Below, piece by piece: positions 18,175 to 26,757 of a stretch of 64,000 nucleotides of DNA. Source of the stretch: Rhodocytophaga rosea (GTDB taxonomy: Bacteria; Bacteroidota; Bacteroidia; Cytophagales; 172606-1); contig NZ_CP048222.1 of the NCBI RefSeq assembly GCF_010119975.1, positions 3,490,501 to 3,554,500 on the forward strand, read 5' to 3'. Position 1 is the first letter of the stretch. Every line of letters begins with the position of its first letter. The position numbers and the translations under genes are program-made. The notes below the pieces were generated by a model. It made no database searches, was not told the origin of the DNA, and saw only the letters and a list, made by a program, of their open reading frames with translations.

Positions 18175-18840
18175 TTACGCTACTTGTCTGCCATCGAAAA
18201 TACGAACAATGCGGTCGGTCATGTCGGCCATGCGTTTATCGTGGGTAACCATAATGATCGTGGTTTGCTCCTTGCGGTTCAGCTCTTTCAATATTTCCAT
18301 AATCTCCTCGCTCATCTGGCTATCGAGGTTTCCGGTAGGCTCATCGGCAAACAAGATGCTGGGTTTTCCTACAATCGCTCTGGCAATTGCCACTCTCTGC
18401 TGCTGTCCACCAGATAACTGGGAAGGAAAATGTTTGGCTCTGGAAATTAAACCCACCCGTTGTAAAGCATCTTCAGCCAGTTTATGCCTTTCACGATTCG
18501 ACATACTGCGATAGAGTAGGGGAATCTCCACATTATCCACCGCCCGTAAATCATTAATGAGGTGGAATTTCTGGAAGATAAACCCAAGTTCCCGGTTGCG
18601 GATCTGTGCCAGATCACTGTCTTTGTGCGATTGAATCGGACGTTCATTCAGGCTGATCATTCCTTGAGAAGCCGTATCCAGTAAGCCCATAATATTGAGC
18701 AAAGTGGATTTACCGGAGCCGGAAGGACCCATAATGGAAATAAATTCTCCCTTTTTTACATGCAGGTTAATTCCCGATAAAGCTACTGTTTCCAGGGTAT
18801 CAGTGCGGTATACTTTTTCGATGTTTTCTAAGCGGATCAT
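18175..18840 (-). CDS. ABC transporter ATP-binding protein, MacB/LolD type
   Basis: The 221-residue cytoplasmic ATPase has all ABC motifs: Walker [10 protein letters not shown] (38-46), Q-loop Gln90 in FIFQKFHLI, signature LSGGQQQ (142-148), Walker [10 protein letters not shown] (162-170) and H-loop His in MVTHDKRMA. The length and the motif [10 protein letters not shown] place it with MacB/LolD-type ATPases that pair with FtsX-fold permeases. It lies 52 bases downstream of the adaptor gene and upstream of the two permeases, so it powers this exporter. It might also serve the three prefix-domain permeases next door, which lack an ATPase gene; that is speculation. Confidence 0.94.
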   Translation of the reverse strand: MIRLENIEKVYRTDTLETVALSGINLHVKKGEFISIMGPSGSGKSTLLNIMGLLDTASQGMISLNERPIQSHKDSDLAQIRNRELGFIFQKFHLINDLRAVDNVEIPLLYRSMSNRERHKLAEDALQRVGLISRAKHFPSQLSGGQQQRVAIARAIVGKPSILFADEPTGNLDSQMSEEIMEILKELNRKEQTTIIMVTHDKRMADMTDRIVRIFDGRQVA

Positions 18841-18892
18841 AAATATGTGTTGTATATAATTTGTTGCGAGTTATGTTTAGGCCAACTATAGG

Positions 18893-20143
18893 CTATTTTA
18901 CTTTCAATTCTTTTAAGTGTGCGAATTGGCTCATGTCGGAAATGATGATTTCATCTCCTTCAGCCAGGCCGCTTACTATTTCCTGGTAATCAAAATTGAA
19001 AATACCGGGAGTAATTACCGTTTTTTCTGCTTTTCCATTCCGGATCACAAATACTTCAGATTTACCTTCGGTGCTGGCAAACAAGCCTTTTTTCACTTTC
19101 AGCACGTTTTGTTTAGAAGCTGTTACCACATATACATCCACCCGCATATTGGAGCGCAAAAGCGTATTCGATTTATCTTCCAGGGTGATTTGTGCCCGTA
19201 CAATGCCATTTTCGATAGTCGGTAGAATGTTAGATACAGTGCCATTCAGGAATTTTTCATTGATTTTCACCCGGACTGGCATGCCGGTAGTGAGGCGGTT
19301 GGCATGAATATCTGAAATGGTGGCATCTACCCGGTAGGTATGCAAATCGGCTACTTTGGCAATTACATCGCCTTTGCGGATGGTAGCGCCTTCTGATAAC
19401 GTGACCCAGGTCAGGATACCTCCCTTTTCAGCTTTGGTAGTGGCCAGCTCCAGTTCTTGTTTCAGTAAGGTTCTTTCACTCTTATATATTTTGATTTCCA
19501 GGTCTACACCTTCCTGCTGCAATTTTTCTGTAGATTCCAGATTCTTTTTGGTTTCTACCAGTTCATGTAATTGTTCCTGGGCGGATTTGTAATCCAGCAC
19601 AATAGCATCGAAATCGCTTTTGGAGATATACTTGGAATGATACAGCGGTTCGTTTTGCTCTACTTTTAATTTTTTAGCGGCTAGGTCCAGTTGTTTCACT
19701 TTAATCTGGCTATTCACTTTGATGAGTTGGTTCTCAAGCGTAGCCCTGAGTTGATGTTGCTGATTTACTTTTAATGCCAGGTGGTCATTTACTTTTTCGT
19801 AAGCCAGCATAGCTGTTTCCAGATCAAGCAGTAGAATAGGTTCCTGCGGATGAATGGTATCTCCAGCTTTTTTCAGAATCCTCAAAATACGGGTATCTAT
19901 AGGACTGGAAATCACTTGCTCAAATTCAGGAACCACCAAGCCGGTAGCAGTAATAGTCGCTTCCAGATCACCTCTTTCTACTTTGGCCGTACGAATCTGA
20001 GTCCGCTGCACAGAGGGAGAAACCCAGGCCACAAACCAGAATATAACAGCCAAAGCGATAGCAATAGCTCCCAGCCATTGTACACTTCTTTTCATCTGGG
20101 TTTTGCGGATTACACTTTGCTCGAGAGGCCGATCAGTATTCAT
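18893..20143 (-). CDS. HlyD/MacA-type periplasmic adaptor of the exporter
   Basis: The 416-residue protein is anchored by one N-terminal helix (WLGAIAIALAVIFWFVAWV). A biotinyl-lipoyl half follows (GDLEATITATGLVVPEFEQV), then a helical hairpin of about 130 residues (about 110-235) predicted as coiled coil. A second lipoyl half (GGILTWVTLSEGATIRKGDV) and beta-barrel plus membrane-proximal domains ending near EGDEIIISDMS complete it. Such adaptors join an inner-membrane MacB-like pump to an outer-membrane channel. No TolC-like gene is in the window. It is the first gene of the operon and sits about 17-30 bases behind the sigma-54 promoter. Confidence 0.92.
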   Translation of the reverse strand: MNTDRPLEQSVIRKTQMKRSVQWLGAIAIALAVIFWFVAWVSPSVQRTQIRTAKVERGDLEATITATGLVVPEFEQVISSPIDTRILRILKKAGDTIHPQEPILLLDLETAMLAYEKVNDHLALKVNQQHQLRATLENQLIKVNSQIKVKQLDLAAKKLKVEQNEPLYHSKYISKSDFDAIVLDYKSAQEQLHELVETKKNLESTEKLQQEGVDLEIKIYKSERTLLKQELELATTKAEKGGILTWVTLSEGATIRKGDVIAKVADLHTYRVDATISDIHANRLTTGMPVRVKINEKFLNGTVSNILPTIENGIVRAQITLEDKSNTLLRSNMRVDVYVVTASKQNVLKVKKGLFASTEGKSEVFVIRNGKAEKTVITPGIFNFDYQEIVSGLAEGDEIIISDMSQFAHLKELKVK

Positions 20144-20171
20144 AAAATTGCTTATTTTCCTCTCTATCTAT

Positions 20172-20186
20172 CCAAAGGCTGTGCCA
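20172..20186 (-). promoter_or_regulatory. Sigma-54 (-24/-12) promoter of the exporter operon
   Basis: The minus strand reads TGGCAC-AGCCT-TTGG from 20186 down to 20172. Six of six bases match the -24 box; the -12 box TTGC has one mismatch (TTGG); the spacer is exactly five. Transcription would start near 20160, about 17 bases before the adaptor ATG at 20143. The operon's last gene encodes a sigma-54 activator, which supports the call. Confidence 0.7.
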
Positions 20187-20223
20187 TTACATTAATAATC
20201 TGAAAGTCAGATTATTAATGTAA
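20187..20223. promoter_or_regulatory. Perfect 17-bp inverted repeat abutting the -24 box
   Basis: TTACATTAATAATCTGA (20187-20203) is mirrored exactly by TCAGATTATTAATGTAA (20207-20223) across a 3-base loop. It is too AT-rich and wrongly placed for a terminator of either neighbour. It begins one base upstream of the sigma-54 -24 box, so it may be an operator for a repressor or co-activator. Confidence 0.6.
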
Positions 20224-20272
20224 CAATTCCTTCAATTTTTTACTGAAAAATGTGCGTTCTATTAGAGCTCAT

Positions 20273-20286
20273 GTGCGGATTCGCAC
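20273..20286. promoter_or_regulatory. Candidate upstream activator site for the sigma-54 promoter
   Basis: GTGCG-GATT-CGCAC is a perfect palindrome with a 4-base centre. It lies about 110-125 bases upstream of the predicted start, the usual enhancer distance for NtrC-family activators. A half site TGTGCG occurs at 20251-20256. The binding protein is probably the response regulator at 13740-15110. Confidence 0.5.
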
Positions 20287-20404
20287 GTGGATAACTTAGC
20301 AGAAACTTATTCCCAGCAACTAATAAATGAATTTCAAGAAAGCTTTATAGAGCTATGTAGGTGATAATCCGTTTGTGTGAAGATTAACTGTATCACCCTT
20401 TTAA

Positions 20405-20809
20405 ATGAATCATACTATGAAGTCCAACGCTGCTTATTCACCAGTTAGCTCACAAGAGAAACAAATCCTGCAGGCTGCTTATCAAGCTTTCAATGTCCGC
20501 GATGTTGATCGTGTACTCACCCTAATGAGCCCAGATGTAGACTGGCCGAATGGAATGGAAGGCGGTTATGTAAAAGGGCATGCTCAGGTAAAAGCCTATT
20601 GGTTGAGGCAATGGACAATGGTAAATCCTAGTGTCCAGCCGGTTAGTTTCCAGAAAGATGAAAAGGGAAGAATTATAGTGGAAGTTGATCAAGTGGTAAA
20701 GGATTTATCAGACAATATTCTCCTTGATGGAAAAATTCTTCATGTGTACAATCTGGAAGCAGGATTAATTCAACATATGAAAATCCGCCATCCAGCAGTA
20801 GAAAAATAA
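20405..20809 (+). CDS. SnoaL-like / NTF2-fold protein
   Basis: The 134-residue protein shows the SnoaL-like pattern: an N-terminal helix pair (EKQILQAAYQAFNVRDVDRV), LMSPDVDWPNGMEGGYVKGH, then WLRQW and three beta strands ending in HMKIRHPAV. SnoaL-like NTF2-fold proteins are small cone-shaped hydrolases, isomerases or ligand binders. No catalytic residue can be assigned with confidence. The start may be ATG 20405 or ATG 20417. It is divergent from the exporter operon and followed by a hairpin at 20911-20934, so it is probably a single transcription unit. Confidence 0.8.
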   Translation: MNHTMKSNAAYSPVSSQEKQILQAAYQAFNVRDVDRVLTLMSPDVDWPNGMEGGYVKGHAQVKAYWLRQWTMVNPSVQPVSFQKDEKGRIIVEVDQVVKDLSDNILLDGKILHVYNLEAGLIQHMKIRHPAVEK

Positions 20810-20910
20810 AATATCGCAAATGATTACCAAATGTGCCCACTATGTGAGGACTTAAATCAAGGTATATAATACATATTTACTGATAAACACCACAACAAAA
20901 CCGCACAAGT

Positions 20911-20934
20911 ACTGTCCGTTTCCGGACAGTTTTT
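20911..20934 (+). terminator. GC-rich hairpin with T run: terminator or TGTCCG-N4-CGGACA operator
   Basis: ACTGTCCG (20911-20918) pairs with CGGACAGT (20923-20930) around TTTC and is followed by TTTTAATTA. It can be read as the rho-independent terminator of the SnoaL-like gene 100 bases upstream. It can also be read as a symmetrical activator site about 90 bases before the padR transcription start. The sequence alone does not decide. Confidence 0.55.
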
Positions 20935-20992
20935 AATTACCTATTTTTTAGAAAAAGTGCCTTCCATGGTTCCTAAAGGCGTTTTTTGGCAT

Positions 20993-21007
20993 TGGCAAAT
21001 GATTTGA
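20993..21007 (+). promoter_or_regulatory. Weak sigma-54-like promoter before padR
   Basis: TGGCAA-ATGAT-TTGA keeps the GG and TTG of a sigma-54 promoter with a 5-base spacer, but the -12 GC is GA. The predicted start is about 20 bases before the padR ATG, mirroring the exporter operon. No good TTG/TAnnTTTG pair was found as an alternative. Confidence 0.25.
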
Positions 21008-21037
21008 TTAACAAAATTTAAACAAATCATTTTTCAG

Positions 21038-21385
21038 ATGCGAAAAGCCTACCTGGGAGAATTTGAAGAACTGGTATTACTCACTACTGCCATTCTCAAT
21101 GGAGAAGCCTACGGCGTATCGGTAGCCAAGGAGTTAAAGAAGCTCTCTGGCCGCTCGGTTAGCATTGCTGCCGTACATATTTCCTTGCACCGCTTATTAG
21201 ACAAAGGACTGGTCAACTCTCATATGGGAGGTGCCACCATGTCCAGAGGAGGCCGCAGAAAGAGAATATTTACTGTCACGGTAGCCGGAAAACACATCCT
21301 GCAAGAGATTCATGATACCCGCAACCAGATGTGGGAGATGTTACCTAAAACATCATTTAATCTGGAACCAGGATTTAAGGATTAG
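21038..21385 (+). CDS. PadR-family transcriptional regulator of the permease cluster
   Basis: The 115-residue protein is a PadR winged helix: LGEFEELVLLTTAILNGEAY, GVSVAKELKK, SIAAVHISLHRLLDKGLVNS and a beta wing GGRRKRIFTVTVAGKHILQE. PadR proteins next to prefix-domain FtsX permeases are a recurring arrangement, first noted in Acidobacteria, and probably repress the operon. The last eight residues (NLEPGFKD) are encoded by one arm of the dispersed repeat described at 21361-21384, so the natural C-terminus has been replaced or extended. The permease genes begin 24 bases downstream. Confidence 0.9.
   Translation: MRKAYLGEFEELVLLTTAILNGEAYGVSVAKELKKLSGRSVSIAAVHISLHRLLDKGLVNSHMGGATMSRGGRRKRIFTVTVAGKHILQEIHDTRNQMWEMLPKTSFNLEPGFKD
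21361..21384 (+). repeat. Half copy of the dispersed repeat inside the padR 3' end
   Basis: TCTGGAACCAGGATTTAAGG ATTA matches the arm consensus of the elements at 18011, 29447 and 62238. No inverted partner arm follows before the next gene at 21410. It provides the stop codon (TAG at 21383-21385) and the last seven or eight codons of padR. Confidence 0.7.
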
Positions 21386-21409
21386 CAGGCTTAACAATAT
21401 TTATTCTCC

Positions 21410-24061
21410 ATGAACCACTATCATAAATCACCTCAACCACCAAAATGGGCTACCACACTGCTGGAATGGCGCTGTCCGGATGAATTACTGGAAGAAATCG
21501 GGGGTGACTTGCAGGAATTATTTGAAGAACAAGTAGAAGAAATCGGGGAAAAGCAGGCCAGAAAAGAATATATGCTCGCTGTACTCAGGTATCTACAGCC
21601 ATTTGCTTTTAAACATCAACCTAAAATCTATCCATCGACAAATTATACAACTATGTTTCAGAATTATATAACGGTTGCCTTGCGGCATTTGAAGCGGAAC
21701 CGGGTGTTCTCAATTATTAATATTTCCGGTCTGAGTTTAGGCCTTGCCTGCTGTATGCTTATTTTCCTCTATACCAAAGATGAAGTCAGCTATGACCGCT
21801 TTCATGACAACAACCCGAATATCTACCGGATCACTAAAAAATTTATTAAACCCGGGAACAGTTCAGAATCTAAAGATAGTAATACAGGATACCTGCAAGG
21901 ACCTATCTTTGCAAGTGGTGTACCCGAAATTCAATCCTTTGTCCGTTTTCAGTCGCACCGGAGAGATATAAAACTAGGGAATGATATTAATAGCCAGGAA
22001 GTATTTCTGACCGATCCTGATTTCTTCTCAGTATTTACTTTTCCTCTGCTGGCTGGCAATCCTAAAACTGCTTTACAGGAGCCTCCTTCGGTAGTGATTT
22101 CAGAGGATATGGCCAGAAAGCATTTTGGCAGCACAGATGTGGTAGGTAAAACACTTCTACTCAAAGATTCTTACGATTCAAACAGCCAGTTTGAACCGTA
22201 TGCCGTTACAGGAGTTGCCAGAAAAAGTCCTCAGAATTCCTCCATTAAGTTTGATGTATTATTGCCAATCATTGTAAAAAACGATGAGATAGCCAATAAG
22301 GAAAACTGGTTCAATTCATTTTTAAACACGTTTGTGGTACTCCAGTCAGGTGCAGATATAAAATCCGTAGAGGCTACTATGGATCGGGTATATCAGGCTG
22401 ATGCGAAAGAAGGCATGCGGATAATAGCCGAAAGGTTCGGCATGAAAGATAAAACCGTGTATGCCTTACAACCTTTTACCGATATGCACTTGAACAAAGA
22501 ACTACCAGCACAAAACGGACTGGTAGACAGCAGCAATCCTATGTTTTCTTATATTTTATCTGGTATTGCACTTTTCATTCTACTCATTGCCTGCATCAAT
22601 TTTATAAATCTGACCGTAGCCCGTTCACTGAAACGGGCCAAAGAGATAGGGGTGCGGAAAGTGATAGGCGGCGACAGAACGCACTTGATGATACAGTTTC
22701 TGGGCGAGTCGTTTGTGTTGTGTTTTATAGCCTTTGTGCTGGCCATTCTGCTGGTTCAATTGGCGCTTCCTACTTTTAATCAGCTTTCCAATAAAGCCCT
22801 GGCGCTCTCCTATTTATTCGATGCTAAATTAGTACTGGGTTACATTGGCCTTTTCCTGATTACCGGATTACTCGCCGGATTTTATCCTGCGGTCGTATTA
22901 TCCAGCTACAATCCTGTTCAGACTTTATACAGCCGCTTTAAACTTTCTGGCAAAAATTATCTGCAGAAGATATTGGTAATACTTCAATTTTCGCTGGCTT
23001 CTTTTCTGATCATGGGTACTCTCACCATCTATTCCCAATTTAATTATTTAACCACCAGAGAATTAGGGTATGATGATAAGAATGTAATTGGTATCAGTAA
23101 ATCAAATTTAACGCCTAAAGAAGCCCAGCTATTCCGGCAGGAATTATTAAAAAATCCCGCTTTTGTGGAAGTAGCGCCAAAAAATGGAGGAAACTGGTAT
23201 ACTATTGCCAAAATTAACGGAGATATTCAAATCAACTTCAAGTATGAAACGGTAGATCAGGCGTATCTGCCCTTATTCAACATACCTATTGTTCAGGGAC
23301 GCAATTTTTCTGCTGATTTTCCTGCCGATTCTACCCAGTCGGTGCTGGTGAATGAAACTTTTGTTAAAAAAGCAGAATGGAAAGATCCTATCGGGCAAGA
23401 AGTGAATTTCTGGTATGATAACAATCAAAAATACAAAGTGATTGGCGTAGTAAAAGACCATCATTTTGAAGCGTTAAATACAGAAATTAAACCGCAGCTA
23501 TTCACCATGAAACCGTCAAATGGCTATGGCATGGCGTTTATCAAAATCAAACCAGGTACCGAAACCAGCAGCCTGAACCATCTTGAAAAAACCTATAAGC
23601 AATTATTTCCGATCAATCCATACAGCTACGAGTTTAAATCCGAGGAAAACCTGAAAGCCTACGAAGCCGAAGCTAAATGGAAACAGATCATTCTCTTCGG
23701 AACTGTACTTACCATTTTTATTTCCTGCATCGGTTTGTTTGGCCTGGCTACCCTATCTGCCGAACGGCGGACGAAAGAAATTGGCATCCGCAAAGTATTA
23801 GGAGCTTCGGTAACAAGTATTGTACAATTGCTAACCTGGGATTTTCTGAAATTGGTGAGTTTCTCTTTTCTATTTGCTTTTCCAGCTGCCTGGTATGCCA
23901 TGCAACAATGGCTTCAAAACTATCCTTATCAGGTAGATATAAAAGATTGGGCGTTTATCCTGACGGCTGGAGTGGTTATTTTGGTTGCTTTCTTTACAGT
24001 GAGTTTCCAAAGTATTAAAGCTGCCAGAATCAATCCGGCAAAAAATCTGCGATCTGAATAA
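21410..24061 (+). CDS. Prefix-domain FtsX/MacB-type permease 1
   Basis: The 883-residue protein has a soluble permease prefix domain (residues 8-70) with PDELLEEIGGDLQELFEE. It is followed by a tandem MacB-like arrangement: TM helix (about 102-121), periplasmic MacB_PCD (about 125-370), FtsX helices (about 375-500) with RAKEIGVRKVIGGDRTHLMI, then a second TM/PCD/FtsX half with RTKEIGIRKVLGASVTSIVQ and the ending INPAKNLRSE. Each protein is thus a fused pair of FtsX half-permeases. No ATPase gene accompanies it. It is first of three paralogues behind padR; the next gene starts 11 bases later. The cargo is unknown; the family is usually annotated as antimicrobial-peptide-type ABC permease. Confidence 0.9.
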   Translation: MNHYHKSPQPPKWATTLLEWRCPDELLEEIGGDLQELFEEQVEEIGEKQARKEYMLAVLRYLQPFAFKHQPKIYPSTNYTTMFQNYITVALRHLKRNRVFSIINISGLSLGLACCMLIFLYTKDEVSYDRFHDNNPNIYRITKKFIKPGNSSESKDSNTGYLQGPIFASGVPEIQSFVRFQSHRRDIKLGNDINSQEVFLTDPDFFSVFTFPLLAGNPKTALQEPPSVVISEDMARKHFGSTDVVGKTLLLKDSYDSNSQFEPYAVTGVARKSPQNSSIKFDVLLPIIVKNDEIANKENWFNSFLNTFVVLQSGADIKSVEATMDRVYQADAKEGMRIIAERFGMKDKTVYALQPFTDMHLNKELPAQNGLVDSSNPMFSYILSGIALFILLIACINFINLTVARSLKRAKEIGVRKVIGGDRTHLMIQFLGESFVLCFIAFVLAILLVQLALPTFNQLSNKALALSYLFDAKLVLGYIGLFLITGLLAGFYPAVVLSSYNPVQTLYSRFKLSGKNYLQKILVILQFSLASFLIMGTLTIYSQFNYLTTRELGYDDKNVIGISKSNLTPKEAQLFRQELLKNPAFVEVAPKNGGNWYTIAKINGDIQINFKYETVDQAYLPLFNIPIVQGRNFSADFPADSTQSVLVNETFVKKAEWKDPIGQEVNFWYDNNQKYKVIGVVKDHHFEALNTEIKPQLFTMKPSNGYGMAFIKIKPGTETSSLNHLEKTYKQLFPINPYSYEFKSEENLKAYEAEAKWKQIILFGTVLTIFISCIGLFGLATLSAERRTKEIGIRKVLGASVTSIVQLLTWDFLKLVSFSFLFAFPAAWYAMQQWLQNYPYQVDIKDWAFILTAGVVILVAFFTVSFQSIKAARINPAKNLRSE

Positions 24062-24072
24062 CTCCTGCTGAC

Positions 24073-26700
24073 ATGGAATCTTCACACTTCCCTCAACCAC
24101 CAAAATGGGCTGCTAAGCTCCTGGAACGTTTGTGCCCAGATGAATTATTGGAGGAAATTGGGGGTGATTTGCAGGAATTATTTGAAGAACAGGTAGAAGA
24201 AGTTGGCATTTCCCAGGCCAGGAGGGAATATGTGCTCGCTGTACTTGGCTATTTACGGCCATTCGCTTTTAAACAAAAAACTCATACGCTCCATCCTATA
24301 AACTTTTCTACCATGATTAATAACTATCTGAAAACAAGTGTACGGAACTTGTCCAGGAATAAAGTGTATTCTCTTATTAATATATCAGGTCTGGCATTGG
24401 GTATTGTTTGCTGCCTGGTGATATTTCTGGTCGTGAGGTATGAACTGAGTTATGATACATTTCATAGCAAAGCCGACCGAGTTTACCGGATAAACACCAA
24501 GTTTCTTAGTGGAGGCTTTGCCAGTGGGGCACCACTGCCGGTGGCAGAAGCATTAAAGCAAGATTTCCCGGAAGTAGAAGAAGCCACCACAGCCATTTTC
24601 CGGGATGAAGGACAGGTAACAGTTGGCGATCAGCTATATAAAGAAACAGGGATCGCTTATGTAGCACCTGCCTTTTTTTCTATACTGGATGCCACATGGC
24701 TGGCCGGAAATCCTAAAGCTTCCCTCTCTGAACCTAACACCGTAGTATTAACCAAAAGTATTGGTCAGAAATATTTTGGTTCTCATACAAGTATAGAAGA
24801 TATGGTGGGTAAATTTGTTAAAATCAGTGGCAGTTCTACCCTACAAGTTACCGGTATTCTGGAAGATTTTCCTGCCAATACCGACATCCCTTTTAAAATA
24901 CTTATTTCCTGGGAGCGTTTTAAAACCACTACAAAACGCAACCTTAACGACTGGATCAGCTTTTCCGGAGGTACGACTCATCTTATTTTATTACGTGAAG
25001 GGACAGATGTGGCCTCTTTGCAAAAAAAGATTCCAGCCTTCGAAAAAAAGCATATGGGTGACCTGGAAGCCAGCCGGCGTACACATATATTGCAGCCTTT
25101 GCTTAATATGCATTTCGATGAGCAGTTTAATAATCTAAGCAACCGGATAGTATCGAAAGAAAACCTGGGCGGCTTATCGTTAATTGGCGTATTCATCCTA
25201 CTTACAGCCTGCATTAATTTCATCAATCTATCTACCGCTCAATCTGTAAAACGCTCCAAAGAAGTAGGCGTACGGAAGGTATTAGGTGCCAACCGTTTTG
25301 AACTGGTCAGGCAATTTTTATCAGAAACAGCCCTGTTTAGTGTATTAGCGATGGGAATGGCAGTAGCCATAGTATATCTGTTAACGCCCAGCTTACAAAC
25401 TCTTCTTGACCTCAATATTGAATATAATCCTTTCAAAGATTTATCGCTGCTCGCTTTCCTGGTCATTGTTACTGGAGCAATCTGTTTGCTGGCAGGTATC
25501 TATCCGGCTGTGATGCTATCCAGATTCAAACCGGTCACTGCCTTAAAGAATAAAATTGTATCACCGATAAAAGGAGCGCTGCCTTTACGCCAGACCTTAA
25601 TTGTGGTACAGTTTGCCATTACACAGATCCTGATTATCAGCACCCTGGTGGTATCCGGGCAGCTTGACTATTTCCGGAATAGTCCTTTGGGTTTCGACAA
25701 AGAAGCTATTATAACTATTCCTTTTCTTCCGGATAATCCGGTGGAAACCAGCCGGGCTTTGCGTAACCAGCTGGAGCAAATTCCAGGCGTACAAAAAATA
25801 AGTTATGCGTTAATGGCTCCTTCCAGTGATAATAGCTGGTGGAGTAAATTTACCTTCGAAGGCCATGACCCGACCAAAGAGTACTATGTGCAGGAAATTG
25901 TGATTGACCATACCTACCTGGAAACTTTTGGATTACAATTACTGGCTGGAAAAAATTTAGGTCCTACGTCCGATTCCTCCGACTTGCTGGTAAATGAGGC
26001 CGTTTTGAAAACTATGAATATACGCACCCCGGAAGAAGCCATCGGAAAAACCATAGGCTGGGTTGGGCCTAAGCCACATACCATAACTGGGGTAGTGAAA
26101 GATTTTCATACCAGGTCTTTTAAAGAAGATATTCCTGGTGTGATCATGCATAGGGGAAAGAATCCCCTGATGGCAGGTGTTAAAATCGAGCCTACAAATA
26201 TGCGGAATACCATTGCTCAAATTGAAGGTGTGTGGAAGAAAGTGTATCCTGAAACTATTTTTGAATTCACCTTCCTGGATGAAATCATTGCCAACTTTTA
26301 TAGGGAAGAAGTAAAAATGTACCAGCTTTTCCGGATTTTTTCAGGGATTGCCATTTTTATTAGTTGCCTTGGTTTGTATGGCTTAATTTCCTTTATGGCC
26401 GTACAGCGGACCAAAGAAATCGGCATCCGCAAAGTATTAGGGGCTTCGGTGGGAAATTTGATTACGCTACTTTCTAAAGATCTGCTCAAGCTGGTACTGA
26501 TTGCAAACCTGATTGCCTGGCCGCTTGCCTGGTGGCTGATGGATAAATGGCTGCAAAACTTCGAATACAGTATTCCATTGAGCATCTGGATATTTGCTTT
26601 CGCTGGCATCCTCGCTTTGCTTATCGCCCTGTTTACAGTTGGTTTCCAGGCGATGAAAGCAGCATTAGCCAATCCAATTAAAAGTTTACGCACCGAATAG
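24073..26700 (+). CDS. Prefix-domain FtsX/MacB-type permease 2
   Basis: The 875-residue paralogue of the preceding permease has the same order: prefix domain (7-67), TM, periplasmic domain, FtsX helices with RSKEVGVRKVLGANRFELVR, second TM/PCD/FtsX half with RTKEIGIRKVLGASVGNLIT, end ANPIKSLRTE. Its first 190 bases are nearly the same DNA as in permease 1 (for example CCTCAACCACCAAAATGGGC), while the periplasmic domains are strongly diverged. Identical topology with divergent periplasmic parts suggests different cargo or partner recognition. It is translated from the same operon, 11 bases after permease 1 and 57 before permease 3. Confidence 0.9.
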   Translation: MESSHFPQPPKWAAKLLERLCPDELLEEIGGDLQELFEEQVEEVGISQARREYVLAVLGYLRPFAFKQKTHTLHPINFSTMINNYLKTSVRNLSRNKVYSLINISGLALGIVCCLVIFLVVRYELSYDTFHSKADRVYRINTKFLSGGFASGAPLPVAEALKQDFPEVEEATTAIFRDEGQVTVGDQLYKETGIAYVAPAFFSILDATWLAGNPKASLSEPNTVVLTKSIGQKYFGSHTSIEDMVGKFVKISGSSTLQVTGILEDFPANTDIPFKILISWERFKTTTKRNLNDWISFSGGTTHLILLREGTDVASLQKKIPAFEKKHMGDLEASRRTHILQPLLNMHFDEQFNNLSNRIVSKENLGGLSLIGVFILLTACINFINLSTAQSVKRSKEVGVRKVLGANRFELVRQFLSETALFSVLAMGMAVAIVYLLTPSLQTLLDLNIEYNPFKDLSLLAFLVIVTGAICLLAGIYPAVMLSRFKPVTALKNKIVSPIKGALPLRQTLIVVQFAITQILIISTLVVSGQLDYFRNSPLGFDKEAIITIPFLPDNPVETSRALRNQLEQIPGVQKISYALMAPSSDNSWWSKFTFEGHDPTKEYYVQEIVIDHTYLETFGLQLLAGKNLGPTSDSSDLLVNEAVLKTMNIRTPEEAIGKTIGWVGPKPHTITGVVKDFHTRSFKEDIPGVIMHRGKNPLMAGVKIEPTNMRNTIAQIEGVWKKVYPETIFEFTFLDEIIANFYREEVKMYQLFRIFSGIAIFISCLGLYGLISFMAVQRTKEIGIRKVLGASVGNLITLLSKDLLKLVLIANLIAWPLAWWLMDKWLQNFEYSIPLSIWIFAFAGILALLIALFTVGFQAMKAALANPIKSLRTE

Positions 26701-26757
26701 TCTGATACATACCTTCAACCAGTGAGTTGATTTACTGCGATACGTTAAAACCATACT

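Noticed and set aside
20187-20223. The 17-bp palindrome as a terminator
   Set aside because: It lies between divergent genes and is almost free of GC, so an operator role is a better reading.
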